Assembly (NCBI RefSeq): GCF_020073745.1
Contig: NZ_JAIRAU010000040.1
Coordinates: 62,001-126,000 of the forward strand
Direction: 5' to 3'
DNA length: 64,000 bases
From: Nannocystis pusilla
Lineage (GTDB): Bacteria; Myxococcota_A; Polyangia; Nannocystales; Nannocystaceae
Of this stretch, positions 24,792-35,505 are shown piece after piece. The translations under genes and the position numbers were made by a program. The notes below the pieces were generated by a model, which searched no databases, had not been told where the DNA came from, and worked only from the letters and a program-made list of their open reading frames with translations. Numbering within the stretch: the first letter of the stretch is position 1; each line of letters starts with the position of its first letter.

Positions 24792-27190
24792 TCACGGCGC
24801 TCCTCGGGCTCCTCCTCGCGCTCGCCGGACCCCCCGCCGTCGGCGCAAAACCTGTCCCTTCAACCAGCCGGACACAAACCCCGGCCCTCGCCGCGGCCAC
24901 CTCACGACCTGTCCCTTCGACCACCCGCAATCAACCTGTCCCTTCGACCATCCGACTCGAGGCCCGCGGCACCCTCCGCAGCGCCGGCGAGCGCCAGCCG
25001 CTCGCCGGCGCGCGAATCTTCGCCCGTGCCCGGCGCGGCCCCGCGTGGACGCGCGAGGCCGTCACCGCCGGCGACGGCAGCTTCGTCCTCGCCGATCTGC
25101 CCGCCCTCGACTTCGAGCTCGTCGTCGTCGCCGGCGGGCACGAGCGGCTCGAGCAGCCGACCACCGCCGCCTTTTGGCGCCGCCGGCGTCCGCCCGTCAT
25201 CTACCTGCAACCGACGGGCTCGGGCCGCTACCGCACCATCGTCGCCCAGGAGCGCACCCCGCGACCGAGCCCGTTCAGCGTCGAGCTCGGACCCGACGAG
25301 ATCGCCGCGCTGCCCGGCAGCCAGGGCGACCCGCTGCGCGCCCTGCAGAACCTGCCCGGCGCCGCGCGCGTCCCCGGCGGCCTCGGCCTGCTCGTCCTCC
25401 GCGGCGCCGCGCCCAACCAGTCGCAGGTGTTCGTCGGCGAGCACCCCGTCCCGCGCGCCTTCCACATCCCCGGCCTCGCCAGCATCGTCCCCGGCGGCGT
25501 GCTCTCGGGCCTGCAGTACGTCCCGAGCAACTTCGCCGCCAACTACGGCAACGCCACCGGCGGCCTCGTCGTCCTCACCCCGCGCGTCGGCCGGCGCGAC
25601 GGCCTCCACGGCCACGCCAAGCTCGACATCATCTCCGCCGGCGCGCTCGTCGAGGGCCCGGTCGGTCGCGGCTCCTTCCTCATCGCCGCCCAGCGCGGCT
25701 ACCTCGACCTCGCGCTCGGCGTCGTCGGCCGGCTCGCGTTTGGCCGCGACTACCTGCGCCCCAAGTACAGCGACTATCAGGTCGTCTTCGATCACCCCGT
25801 CGGCCCGGGCGCCAGCCTCACCGCGCGCCTGCTCGGCGCCAGTGACCTCCTCCGCTTCGACAGCCACATCGCCGGCGCGCAGGGCGTCGCGCTCAGCTCG
25901 TCCTTCCACCGGCTCGACCTCGTCTACAAGAAGCGCCACGGCGCGTGGGACTTCCTGCTCTCGCCGGCGCTGCGCCTCGATCGCAGCGGCGTCGAGAGCG
26001 AGGCCCAGGTCCAGCGGCGCACCGACGTCGTCGGCCTCCTGCGCGCCGAGGCCACCGCGCGCGTGTCGCGGCGGTTCCAGCTGACCTTCGGCGCCGACGC
26101 CCAGATCGATCGCCACCGCACGCGCACGCACATCGACGTCTCGTACATAAATTCCGTCGACGACGTCGCCCGCGGCGTGACCTCGACGAGCGGCGCCTAC
26201 GTCACACCCCTGCTCACGCTCGGCCGGCTCACCCTCTCACCTGGTCTTCGGGCCAGCCTGTTCGCCGCCAGGGGCGAGCCGAAGTTCTCGATCGACCCGC
26301 GGCTGCACGCTCGCTGGGCCCCGCACGCCCGCGTCGCCGTCCAGCTCGGCGCCGGCCGCTACTCGCAGCCGCACTTCGTCCCCGGCAGCCCGCTCCCGAA
26401 CGTCTCCAACAGCTTCAGTGCCCTCGACAGCCTCGGCATCGACACCCAGATCGTCCTCCCCGGCGCGATCCGCTACCTCGATCCGCGCCTCGACATCAGC
26501 CCGCACAGCCGGCTCGGCCTGCGCCAGGCCCTGCAGCTCAGCGCCAGCGTCCACCTCCAGCTCACCGCCGCGCTCGGCCTCGACGCCACCGCCTTCTGGC
26601 GCCGCGATCGCACGCAGTCGCCCGCGCCGACCGGCGGCTGGCATTACGGGCAGCGAGACGCCGCCGGCCTCACCTACGGCCTCGAGGTGATGCTGCGCCA
26701 CGACCTCACGCGGCGGCTGTTCGGCTGGCTCGCCTACACCTGGATGCGCGGACGCTTCGGCACCTTCACCAGCGACGGCCGGGCCGAGCTGCGCTTCCCC
26801 AACGAGTTCGATCAGCGGCACAACCTCGTCGCCGTGCTCGGCCTCAAGCTGCCGCGCCGCTGGCAGCTCGCCGGCCGCTTCCGCGTCGTCACCGGCCTGC
26901 CCTACACCCCGATCGTCGGCGGCATCAAGCAGGATGGCGCGCGCCCCATCACCCAGCCGCTCGCCGGCGAGTACAACAGCGCCCGCATGCCCGTGTTCCA
27001 CCAGCTCGACCTGCGCGTCGACAAGACGTGGGTCCTCTCGCGCGCCATCGTCTCCGCCTACCTCGACGTGCAGAACGTGTACAACCGGCAGAACGCCGAG
27101 GGCGTGTGGTACCTCGACGACTACTCGGGCACGCGCAGCATCGTCGGCGTCCCGATCCTCCCCGTGCTCGGCGTGCGGCTCGACTACTGA
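24788..27190 (+). CDS. TonB-dependent receptor with N-terminal carboxypeptidase-like domain
   Basis: 800 aa from ATG 24788, with a signal peptide (ITALLGLLLALAGPPAVGA). A repeat-derived spacer (residues about 20-58, with two PVPSTxR units) leads to a carboxypeptidase-regulatory-like domain (LAGARIFARA...GSFVLADLPALDFELVV). A plug domain follows (GDPLRALQNLPGAAR...LVLRGAAPNQSQVFVGEHPV...NYGNATGGLVVL), then a 22-strand-type beta-barrel ending in a Tyr (LGVRLDY). It sits in the outer membrane and would import a scarce ligand with TonB energy. The substrate cannot be told, and no TonB/ExbB genes are in the window. Confidence 0.87.
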   Translation: MITALLGLLLALAGPPAVGAKPVPSTSRTQTPALAAATSRPVPSTTRNQPVPSTIRLEARGTLRSAGERQPLAGARIFARARRGPAWTREAVTAGDGSFVLADLPALDFELVVVAGGHERLEQPTTAAFWRRRRPPVIYLQPTGSGRYRTIVAQERTPRPSPFSVELGPDEIAALPGSQGDPLRALQNLPGAARVPGGLGLLVLRGAAPNQSQVFVGEHPVPRAFHIPGLASIVPGGVLSGLQYVPSNFAANYGNATGGLVVLTPRVGRRDGLHGHAKLDIISAGALVEGPVGRGSFLIAAQRGYLDLALGVVGRLAFGRDYLRPKYSDYQVVFDHPVGPGASLTARLLGASDLLRFDSHIAGAQGVALSSSFHRLDLVYKKRHGAWDFLLSPALRLDRSGVESEAQVQRRTDVVGLLRAEATARVSRRFQLTFGADAQIDRHRTRTHIDVSYINSVDDVARGVTSTSGAYVTPLLTLGRLTLSPGLRASLFAARGEPKFSIDPRLHARWAPHARVAVQLGAGRYSQPHFVPGSPLPNVSNSFSALDSLGIDTQIVLPGAIRYLDPRLDISPHSRLGLRQALQLSASVHLQLTAALGLDATAFWRRDRTQSPAPTGGWHYGQRDAAGLTYGLEVMLRHDLTRRLFGWLAYTWMRGRFGTFTSDGRAELRFPNEFDQRHNLVAVLGLKLPRRWQLAGRFRVVTGLPYTPIVGGIKQDGARPITQPLAGEYNSARMPVFHQLDLRVDKTWVLSRAIVSAYLDVQNVYNRQNAEGVWYLDDYSGTRSIVGVPILPVLGVRLDY
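24851..24955 (+). repeat. In-frame palindromic repeat copies in the receptor N-terminus
   Basis: Three CCTGTCCCTTC units (starting near 24850, 24909 and 24936) are followed by partly decayed right arms (AACCAGCCGGACA, GACCACCCG, GACCATCCG). They encode a low-complexity Pro/Ser/Thr/Arg spacer between the signal peptide and the first folded domain. Confidence 0.7.
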
Positions 27191-27191
27191 C

Positions 27192-28133
27192 TCACGGCGG
27201 CGGCGGCTGCTCGAAGCAGTACAGCCGCGCCGTCGCGGTGCACGGGGCCGTGTCGCAACCCTCGGTCCAGTGGCTGTCGGCCATCGAGCACTCGCCGACC
27301 GCGGCGGACTCCATGCCGACCGCGGTCCAGCCGCTGCAGTTCGGCATCAGCGCCAGACCGTCGACGGTCGAGGCCGTCCACACCGGACAGGCGCCGCACT
27401 GCGGCCGGAGCAGCAGCTCCGCGCCTTTTTCGGTGACGTTGAGCGATCGCGCCAGATCCCCGTCCTCCAGGTCGTCCCAGCTGGCGGCGATCGGCAGGTC
27501 GTTCGTCGTCCGCCACTCACGCGACGAATGGACCAGCCGCATCGCCACCGGCTGCGTGCCGGTGCCCAGCCAGGCGACGAATTTGCCGGGCAGACCCGCG
27601 TCGTTGGCCCGCTTGGTGCAGTACGAGTCCGCGCCGTCGACGCTGCCGAACTCGACGACCGAGACCGGATCGGTCGTGACGAACGCCCAGAAATGCGTGC
27701 GCACGCAATCCGAGCAGGCCTTGCCGCCGTCGCACTCCTCGCCCGCGTCGACCACCCCGTCGCCGCAGATCGCCTCGTTCATGCACTGGAAGCAGCCGTC
27801 GCCCGGAAACGCGTTCGAGTCGTCGCACTCCTCGCCGGGATCGAGCATCTGGTTGCCGCACTCCCCCGCCATCCCGGTCGTCGAGCTGCTCGACACCTCG
27901 GCCGTCGTGCTCTCCGTGGTCGTCGGCGGGTCGACGTGCTCCGTCGTCGACCCGGTGGAGATGGTCGTCGGCGTCGTCGTCGGCTCGCTCGTGCTCGTCA
28001 TCCCGAGCGTGCTCGTGCTCGCCGCCTGCGTCTCGCTCGCGGTGAGCGGGCCGCCGCTCGAGTCGCTCCCGCTCGGCGAGAAGCAGCCGGACATGAGCAG
28101 CGCGAGGAGCGAGGCGGCGCACGGGCGGAGCAT
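27192..28133 (-). CDS. DUF1554-like lipoprotein with Cys-rich repeats
   Basis: 313 aa from ATG 28133, lipobox LMSGC. A Ser/Thr-rich linker leads to Myxococcus-type Cys-rich repeats (CGNQMLDPGEECDD...CICGDGVVDAGEECDGGKACSDC-like). The C-terminal part (about residues 165-310) matches the DUF1554 / endostatin-like pattern: FVTTDP, GADSYCTKRANDAGLPGKF, AWLG, DLEDGDL, VWTAS, CSGWT and a final LYCFEQ. DUF1554 proteins are surface lipoproteins in Leptospira and deltaproteobacteria; function unknown. The stop lies 1 bp from the end of the receptor gene, so the two converge with no spacer. Confidence 0.8.
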   Translation of the reverse strand: MLRPCAASLLALLMSGCFSPSGSDSSGGPLTASETQAASTSTLGMTSTSEPTTTPTTISTGSTTEHVDPPTTTESTTAEVSSSSTTGMAGECGNQMLDPGEECDDSNAFPGDGCFQCMNEAICGDGVVDAGEECDGGKACSDCVRTHFWAFVTTDPVSVVEFGSVDGADSYCTKRANDAGLPGKFVAWLGTGTQPVAMRLVHSSREWRTTNDLPIAASWDDLEDGDLARSLNVTEKGAELLLRPQCGACPVWTASTVDGLALMPNCSGWTAVGMESAAVGECSMADSHWTEGCDTAPCTATARLYCFEQPPPP

Positions 28134-28629
28134 CGCCGGCATTGTTGAAGAACTGCAGCCCGGCGTCAAAGCAGCGGCCCGCCGCGGCCCCAGCCCGCCC
28201 CTGCCAATACTGGAGCCCCCACGGGCTCCAGACCCCGGTGCAGCGGATGGCTCGTGCACCTGTCTCTCCGGACATGTCACTCGCCGCCACCGGCCGCCTC
28301 CGCACCTGTCCCTTCCAACCTATCGGGGCGTACCCGGGCGCATCACATGTCTCGGAGGACACCTGGTCACTCGCGCCGTCTTCGACGCGCAGTGCTCGCC
28401 GCGGACCGCCCAGCGGGCCCCGCGCGATCGAGGTCGCCCTCCGCGGCGCGGCGCTCGAGCAGATCGGGCCACGCGTCGCCATGCCGAGTCCCACCGCCGC
28501 CGGGTCTCGAGCTCTCGCCCGCGCGCGAGCCAGTCCCGGTTCACGCGGCAGCTCTGCGCGCGGCGACGTACCTGCGCCTCAAGACATGCTCCTCCGAGCA
28601 TGCCCCTTCGGGCATGCCCCTTCGGGCGC
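28134..28629. repeat. Intergenic region with two groups of palindromic repeats
   Basis: No gene is supported in this 496-bp gap between two minus-strand genes. The first group (about 28257-28375) has CTGTCTCTCCGGACATGTC, CTGTCCCTTCC and ACATGTCTCGGAGGACA. The second (28583-28625) has ACATGCTCCTCCGAGCATG and two CATGCCCCTTCGGGC units directly after the dnaJ stop, able to form stems. The part between them (28380-28580) is GC-rich without visible structure. Confidence 0.7.
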
Positions 28630-29715
28630 TCACTTCAGCCCGCGCTGGGCCGCCCGCTTCGGCAGCGCCTGCGGTTCGGCCTGCAGCGCGCGCTCGAGCC
28701 CCTCGAGCGCGGCCACGACCGCGCCAGTCCTCGAGGACAGGTTCGCCGTCTCGACCACCACCGTCACCAGTTGGTCGCCGGCGCGGCCGCCCTCGCTGGG
28801 CACGCCCTTGCCGCGCAGGCGCAGCTTGGCGCCGGTGGCCACCCCGGGCGGCAGCTCGAGCAGCGCCGAGCCGGTCAGCGTCGGCACCGGGACCTTGCCG
28901 CCGCGGGCCGCCTCGAGCGGGCTGACGAACAGGTCGCAGTGGATGTCCTGGCCCTCGCGGCGCAGCCACGCGTGCGGGCGCACGCTGACGGTCACGCGCA
29001 GGTTGCCGGGCCCGCCGCCGAACTGGCCCGGCTCGCCGTGGTTCTGGATCACCTTCTCCGCCCCGCCCTCGGTCCCGGGCGGCAGGCGGACCTTGAACGA
29101 CCGCTGCTCGCGTCGGGCTCCGCGGCCGCGGCACGTCTCGCACGGGTCGAGCTGGATCATCCCCGTCCCGGCGCAGCGGCCACACGTCGTGTGGCGCGCC
29201 AAAAAACCCTCGCCCTTGACCTCGCCGCGGCCGTGGCAGAGCGGGCAGGTCGTCGGCGGGCGCCCGGCCGGCTTGGCCCCCGTGCCCCCGCAGCTGGCGC
29301 ACGGTCCCAGCGCCTCGAACTGGATCTCGTGCTCCGAGCCCAGGGCCGCCTCTGCCAGGTCGACCGTCAACGTGTAGCGGACATCGCGGCCGCGGCGACG
29401 CTCGCGGCGCTGGCGGCCGAACACGTCGCCGACCACCGCGCTGAGCAGGTCGCGCGCCGTCTGCATCGTCACCGGCTGGTCGAACAGCCCGACCGGCAGG
29501 TGCCGCTGCGCGTCGTACTTGGCCCGCTGGACCGGATCGCTGAGCACCGCGTACGCCGTGCTGACGGCCCGGAACCGCTCCTCGGCCTCGACGTCGCCCG
29601 GGTGACGGTCGGGGTGGTTGGCCAGCGCCAGGCGGCGATAGCTGCGCTTGATCTCGTCGAGCGTGGCCCCGGAGGCCACGCCGAGCACGGCGTAGTGGTC
29701 TTGGTGCTGCGCCAT
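28630..29715 (-). CDS. dnaJ: Chaperone DnaJ
   Basis: 361 aa from ATG 29715, 20 bp after dnaK. It has a J-domain with HPD (LANHPDRHPG), four CxxCxGxG zinc repeats (CASCGGTG, CPLCHGRG, CGRCAGTG, CETCRGRG) and the two C-terminal substrate-binding barrels. The usual Gly/Phe-rich linker is nearly absent, replaced by a helical stretch (FDQPVTMQTARDLL). It delivers unfolded clients to DnaK and stimulates its ATPase. It is the last gene of hrcA-grpE-dnaK-dnaJ. Confidence 0.93.
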   Translation of the reverse strand: MAQHQDHYAVLGVASGATLDEIKRSYRRLALANHPDRHPGDVEAEERFRAVSTAYAVLSDPVQRAKYDAQRHLPVGLFDQPVTMQTARDLLSAVVGDVFGRQRRERRRGRDVRYTLTVDLAEAALGSEHEIQFEALGPCASCGGTGAKPAGRPPTTCPLCHGRGEVKGEGFLARHTTCGRCAGTGMIQLDPCETCRGRGARREQRSFKVRLPPGTEGGAEKVIQNHGEPGQFGGGPGNLRVTVSVRPHAWLRREGQDIHCDLFVSPLEAARGGKVPVPTLTGSALLELPPGVATGAKLRLRGKGVPSEGGRAGDQLVTVVVETANLSSRTGAVVAALEGLERALQAEPQALPKRAAQRGLK

Positions 29716-29735
29716 GAATTTCTCGGTTCCCGCGG

Positions 29736-31571
<1,836 letters not shown>

Positions 31572-31574
31572 GCG

Positions 31575-32144
31575 TTACGACGCTGCGCCCTCGGCCTTGC
31601 CGCCGGTCGAGCCGGGGCCGGCGATGACCACGCGGGCCGGGCGGAGCAGGCGGTCGCCCTGGCGGAAGCCCTTCTCCCACTCGCGCGCGACCACCCCGGG
31701 CGGGAAGTCGGGCGTGTCGATCTGCTGCAGCGCCTCGTGGATGGCCGGGTCGAACGGGTGGCCGACGCTCGGCACCGGCTCGACGCCGAAGCGGCCGAGG
31801 GCGCTCATGAAGTCGTTGACGACCATCTGGATGCCCTTGTGGAGCTGCTCGTTGTCGCGCGCCAGATCGAGCGCCCGCCCGAGGTTGTCGACCGTCGGCA
31901 GGAACGCGTTCAGCAGGTTCTGCTGGGCCCGGAACACGTTGTCGTCGATCTCGCGCCGCGTCCGCTTCTTGTAGTTCTCGAGCTCGGCCAGGGCGCGCAG
32001 CCACTTGTCCTTGAGGTCGGCCTTCTCGGCCTCGGCCTGCTCGGCCCGCTCCTCGGGAGTGATGACCAACTCGGCTTCCACGGGCGCGCCGTTGCCGTTC
32101 TCGCCCGCGCCGTCCGTGTTCTCTTCCTGTGGATCCTGGCTCAT
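31575..32144 (-). CDS. grpE: Nucleotide exchange factor GrpE
   Basis: 189 aa, normal length. An acidic disordered N-terminus and a coiled coil (ITPEERAEQAEAEKADLKDKWLRALAELENYKKR) precede the family motif FDPAIHEALQQI and a beta-wing domain. It releases ADP from DnaK. It is placed between hrcA (84-bp gap) and dnaK (3-bp gap). Confidence 0.95.
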   Translation of the reverse strand: MSQDPQEENTDGAGENGNGAPVEAELVITPEERAEQAEAEKADLKDKWLRALAELENYKKRTRREIDDNVFRAQQNLLNAFLPTVDNLGRALDLARDNEQLHKGIQMVVNDFMSALGRFGVEPVPSVGHPFDPAIHEALQQIDTPDFPPGVVAREWEKGFRQGDRLLRPARVVIAGPGSTGGKAEGAAS

Positions 32145-32228
32145 GCGGCTCCCGCTTTAAGGCCGGCGAGCGCGCGAGACAAGCCCGAATCGCGACCTCG
32201 AATTCGGAGCGCCGACCGCAGTGAGGGA

Positions 32229-33305
32229 TCACTCGCTCGTGCGCGCCGCCAGCGCTTGCGCCGCGTACTCTACCAGAGGGATCGCCGCCTCGTAATCCAT
32301 GCGATCCGAGCCCAGCAGGGCCACCGCCGCCGTGCGACCGTCCTCGACCGGCTGCACGCGGCAGCCGATCAGGCTCATGCCCGCCAGCACGCACGGCCCG
32401 GTCGGCCCCAGGCCCGTCAGCGCCGGCCGCAATTCGGCCGCCACGTGGACCTCGGCGCGCGCCTGGTCGAGCGAGTGTTCGGGCAGCAGCTGACACAGCA
32501 GCTCCGCCAGCCCGTGATAGTCGTCGAACAGCGCCAGCACCTGCGCCAGCGTCTGGTCGCTCTGGCCCGCCAGCAGCCGCTGCCCGGCGATCTGGACCCA
32601 CAACGGGTCGAGCGCCGCCGCCGTGCACAGCCACAGCCCGAGCCGCAGGCTCTCGGCCAGCAGGCGGTCGAGGCGCGCCTCGTGTTCGGCCCACAGGCGC
32701 GACAGCTCGGCGCGCGCCTCGGCCAGCGTCTTGCCGACGCACAGCCCGCGCAGCCGCTCCTGCAGCCGCAGCATCCCGCCGCCCTCGGCGAAGCGGGCGT
32801 CGATCGTGACCGGGTGCAGCCGCGTGTGCATCCCCGCCAGCGTCAGCGCCACCATCGCCCGGCAGCCCTGCACCGGCACCAGGTCGACCTGCTGGACCTT
32901 CCCGTCCCGGCCGCCGCGGTCTTCGCTGACGAACGTGACCGCCACGCAGCTCGCCACCTCGCTCAGCACCTGCGCCGCCACCCGCATCCCCTCGGGGCCG
33001 CTGACCGGCTCCGACAGCGACACGTCGACCGCGCGCCGCAGCTCCGGCCGCAGCGGCGGCGGCCGCACCAGCGAGCGCACGTACAGCCGCATCCCCAGCG
33101 CCGTCGGCAGGCGCCCGGCCGATTGATGCGGCTGCGACACGTACCCGGCCTCCTCGAGCGCCACCAATTCGTTGCGGATCGTCGCCGGCGACCACTCGAG
33201 CCCGTGGACCTGAACCAGCGCCCCCGACGCCACCGCGCGCCCGGAGACGATGTACTCGCGGCACACTGCGAACAGGATCCGCTGGCGTCTCGGGCTCAGC
33301 TCCAC
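32229..33305 (-). CDS. hrcA: Heat-inducible transcription repressor HrcA
   Basis: 358 aa from a GTG at 33305 preceded by GAGGTAAGA. The N-terminal winged helix (RRQRILFAVCREYIVSGRAV, WSPATIRNELVALEEAGYVSQPHQSAGRLPT) is strongly conserved, and the rest follows the HrcA fold. It normally binds the CIRCE inverted repeat upstream of chaperone operons. I looked for TTAGCACTC-N9-GAGTGCTAA upstream of this operon and saw no convincing copy, so autoregulation is unproven here. Confidence 0.92.
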   Translation of the reverse strand: MELSPRRQRILFAVCREYIVSGRAVASGALVQVHGLEWSPATIRNELVALEEAGYVSQPHQSAGRLPTALGMRLYVRSLVRPPPLRPELRRAVDVSLSEPVSGPEGMRVAAQVLSEVASCVAVTFVSEDRGGRDGKVQQVDLVPVQGCRAMVALTLAGMHTRLHPVTIDARFAEGGGMLRLQERLRGLCVGKTLAEARAELSRLWAEHEARLDRLLAESLRLGLWLCTAAALDPLWVQIAGQRLLAGQSDQTLAQVLALFDDYHGLAELLCQLLPEHSLDQARAEVHVAAELRPALTGLGPTGPCVLAGMSLIGCRVQPVEDGRTAAVALLGSDRMDYEAAIPLVEYAAQALAARTSE

Positions 33306-33375
33306 TCGACTCGCTCTTACCTCGTCTCGCCCCCGGATGCCAGCACGCTCGCCCGCGCGCTCGCGCAGCCGCGGC

Positions 33376-34488
33376 TCAAGCCTTGCCCGCCTTCACCGGC
33401 CTCGCGGCCTTGTCCCGACGCCCGCGCTTGCCCGGCCGACCCCGAGCCCTCGCCGCCCGCGTCTCCCTCGCCCGCCCCGGCTGCGTCTCACTCGTCAGCC
33501 CCGGCGCGACCGAATTCGCCGTCCTCCTGCCCGCCGCGCCCGCTCGCGTCCTGCTCGAGCTCGCGTCCGCCCCCGCCGTCCCTGCGCTCGCCTGGTCCGC
33601 CGCGCACAGCGTCGCCAGGCGCTCGACGATCCACCGGTGCGCCGGCCCGAGGATCGTGTCCGCGCGGTGGATCGCCGCCAGGTGCAGCGTGTGTTCGTCC
33701 TCGGCCCACGCCGCCGGCCGGATCGCCACCAGTCGACCCGCCCGCAGATCGTCCTCGATCATCGCCGCCGGCAAGTTGCCCCACCCGAGCCCCGCGCGCA
33801 GCAGCGCCTGCTTCGTGTGCAGATCGGCCACGCGCCAGGTCCGCGGCGACAGCACCGCCTGGTCGGGCACCCCCGCCGTCCCGCGCTCCGACAGCACCAC
33901 TTGCACGTGGTCGGCCAGGCGGGCGCTGGCGATCTTGCCCCGCACGCGCGCCAGCGGGTGCCCGGCCGCCGCCACCGCGATCATCCGGATCGGCGCCAGC
34001 GGCCGCCGCTCGAGCCCGGGGGCCACGGCGATCGGCGCCGCCACCCCGAGCGTCGCGGCTCCTGCCAGCACGCGCGCCGCCACGTCGGACATCGTCTCCG
34101 TGTCGACGCGCAGCGCCACACTCGGGAACGCCGCCGCGAACTCGCGGCACAGCGCCACCAGCACCTGCAGCGGGAACAACGCGTCGACGCACAGCGACAC
34201 CGCCGGCTCGAGCCCCTGCGCCAGCCCGGCAGCCACCCCGCGCAGCGCGTCGACCTCTCCGGCCACCCGCCGGGCCGCCGCCAGGATCGCCCGCCCCGGC
34301 TCGGTCAGCGTCGGCACCCGGGTCGAGCGGTCGAAGATCGCGACCTCGAGCTGGCGCTCGAGGTTGGCGATCGCCTGGCTGACCGCCGACTGCACCCGCC
34401 GCAGCCGACGGGCCGCCGCCGAGAAGCTGCCGGCCTCGGCGACCGCCACCAGCACGCGCAGTTGGTCGAGCGTGACCTCGCCGATCAT
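33376..34488 (-). CDS. LysR-family transcriptional regulator with basic C-terminal tail
   Basis: 370 aa from ATG 34488; an upstream in-frame start would add 12 unlikely residues. The N-terminal winged helix is typical (TLDQLRVLVAVAEAGSFSAAARRLRRVQSAVSQAI). The substrate-binding domain follows to about residue 305. The last 60 residues are an added Ala/Ser/Arg/Lys-rich tail with an AT-hook-like core (RGRPGKRGRR), unusual for LysR proteins. It is divergent from the pirin gene 55 bp away, the usual arrangement for a regulator and its target. The effector is unknown. Confidence 0.9.
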   Translation of the reverse strand: MIGEVTLDQLRVLVAVAEAGSFSAAARRLRRVQSAVSQAIANLERQLEVAIFDRSTRVPTLTEPGRAILAAARRVAGEVDALRGVAAGLAQGLEPAVSLCVDALFPLQVLVALCREFAAAFPSVALRVDTETMSDVAARVLAGAATLGVAAPIAVAPGLERRPLAPIRMIAVAAAGHPLARVRGKIASARLADHVQVVLSERGTAGVPDQAVLSPRTWRVADLHTKQALLRAGLGWGNLPAAMIEDDLRAGRLVAIRPAAWAEDEHTLHLAAIHRADTILGPAHRWIVERLATLCAADQASAGTAGADASSSRTRAGAAGRRTANSVAPGLTSETQPGRARETRAARARGRPGKRGRRDKAARPVKAGKA

Positions 34489-34518
34489 CCACGAAGTATC
34501 GCAGAAACTGATGGATGA
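34485..34518. promoter_or_regulatory. Inverted repeat in the lysR-pirin divergent region
   Basis: TCATCCA (34485-34491) and TGGATGA (34512-34518) form a perfect 7-bp inverted repeat 20 nt apart, in an AT-richer stretch between the two divergent genes. The left arm overlaps the lysR start codon. It is a candidate operator for the LysR protein, by position only. Confidence 0.35.
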
Positions 34519-34543
34519 CATCACATTTTTATTCGTTTACAGC

Positions 34544-35272
34544 ATGAAAAGCCGCGTCATGATGGGCTCCGTCATGATCACCAAGCGCCCCGCCGACGCC
34601 CGCGGCCACGCCGACCACGGCTGGCTCGACTCCCACCACACCTTCTCGTTCGCCGACTATCACGACCCGGCGCACATGGGCTTCCGCGACCTCCGCGTCA
34701 TCAACGAGGACCGCGTCGAGCCCGGCCGCGGCTTCGGCACCCACCCGCACCGCGACATGGAGATCCTCTCCTACGTGCTCGAGGGCGGCCTCGAGCACCG
34801 CGACTCCATGGGCACCGGCTCGGTCATCCGCCCCGGCGACGTGCAGGTCATGAGCGCCGGCACCGGCGTCACGCACAGCGAGTTCAACGCCTCGCGCACC
34901 GAGCCCGTGCACTTCCTGCAGATCTGGCTGCTCCCGGAGCGCCGCGGCCTCAAGCCCGGCTACCAGCAGCGCAGCTTCGGCACGGCCGACAAGGACGGCC
35001 GCCTGCGCCTGGTCGCCAGCCGCGACGGCCGCGACGACAGCGTCACGATCCACACCGACGCCGCCGTCTACGCCGGCCTGTTCGCCGCCGGCCAGCGCGC
35101 CGAGCACCCGCTCGCGCCAGGTCGCCACGCCTGGGTCCACGTCGCCCGCGGCAGCGTCCGCGTCAACGGCCACGACCTCCAGGCCGGCGACGCCCTGGCC
35201 CTGTCCGACGAGCCGGCGGTGACCCTCGAGGGCACCACGGGCGGGGAAGCCCTGGTCTTCGACCTCGGCTAG
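34544..35272 (+). CDS. Pirin-family protein (YhaK-type bicupin)
   Basis: 242 aa from ATG 34544; the ATG at 34574 is an alternative. It has the pirin motifs SHHTFSFADYHDP, the metal-binding HPHRDMEI...H...E set (His in GTHPHRD, HRDSMGTG, GVTHSE) and a C-terminal cupin half. Pirins bind iron or another metal. Some act as quercetin dioxygenases and others as transcription cofactors; which applies here cannot be told. It is divergent from a LysR regulator that may control it. A perfect palindromic hairpin follows the stop. Confidence 0.9.
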   Translation: MKSRVMMGSVMITKRPADARGHADHGWLDSHHTFSFADYHDPAHMGFRDLRVINEDRVEPGRGFGTHPHRDMEILSYVLEGGLEHRDSMGTGSVIRPGDVQVMSAGTGVTHSEFNASRTEPVHFLQIWLLPERRGLKPGYQQRSFGTADKDGRLRLVASRDGRDDSVTIHTDAAVYAGLFAAGQRAEHPLAPGRHAWVHVARGSVRVNGHDLQAGDALALSDEPAVTLEGTTGGEALVFDLG

Positions 35273-35275
35273 CTC

Positions 35276-35370
35276 ATGTCTGTCCGGACATGTCCTTGAT
35301 GGCATGTCCGGACGGACATCGTTCCACGTCCATCGAGATGCCTCGCAGGACATGTCCTGTCGACCATACA
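35276..35370. repeat. Palindromic repeats with an 11-bp perfect hairpin
   Basis: GTCCGGACATG (35282-35292) pairs perfectly with CATGTCCGGAC (35303-35313) around a 10-nt loop, 9 nt after the pirin stop codon. Further copies are GGACGGACATC, CACGTCC and GCAGGACATGTCCTGTC to about 35362. The hairpin could end transcription from both converging genes. The rest of the gap to 35505 has nothing recognisable. Confidence 0.82.
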
Positions 35371-35505
35371 GATAGATCCCCCGCGGGCACGCCCCGCGAC
35401 CGCGTCGTGCCAGCGCCAACCCCCCCCGTACCTCCCGCCATTCGGCCATCACCGCTCGCGACCGGCGGCCCGATGCACCCGGTTCGCCCCGCGCCAACTC
35501 TCACC

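Noticed and set aside
28142-28620. Plus-strand frame in the gap before dnaJ
   Set aside because: It consists of repeat-derived and low-complexity sequence and continues antisense into dnaJ.
33306-33375. CIRCE operator upstream of hrcA
   Set aside because: Only weak GCACGCTC / GCGCGCTC similarity was found; the TTAGCACTC-N9-GAGTGCTAA form is absent.
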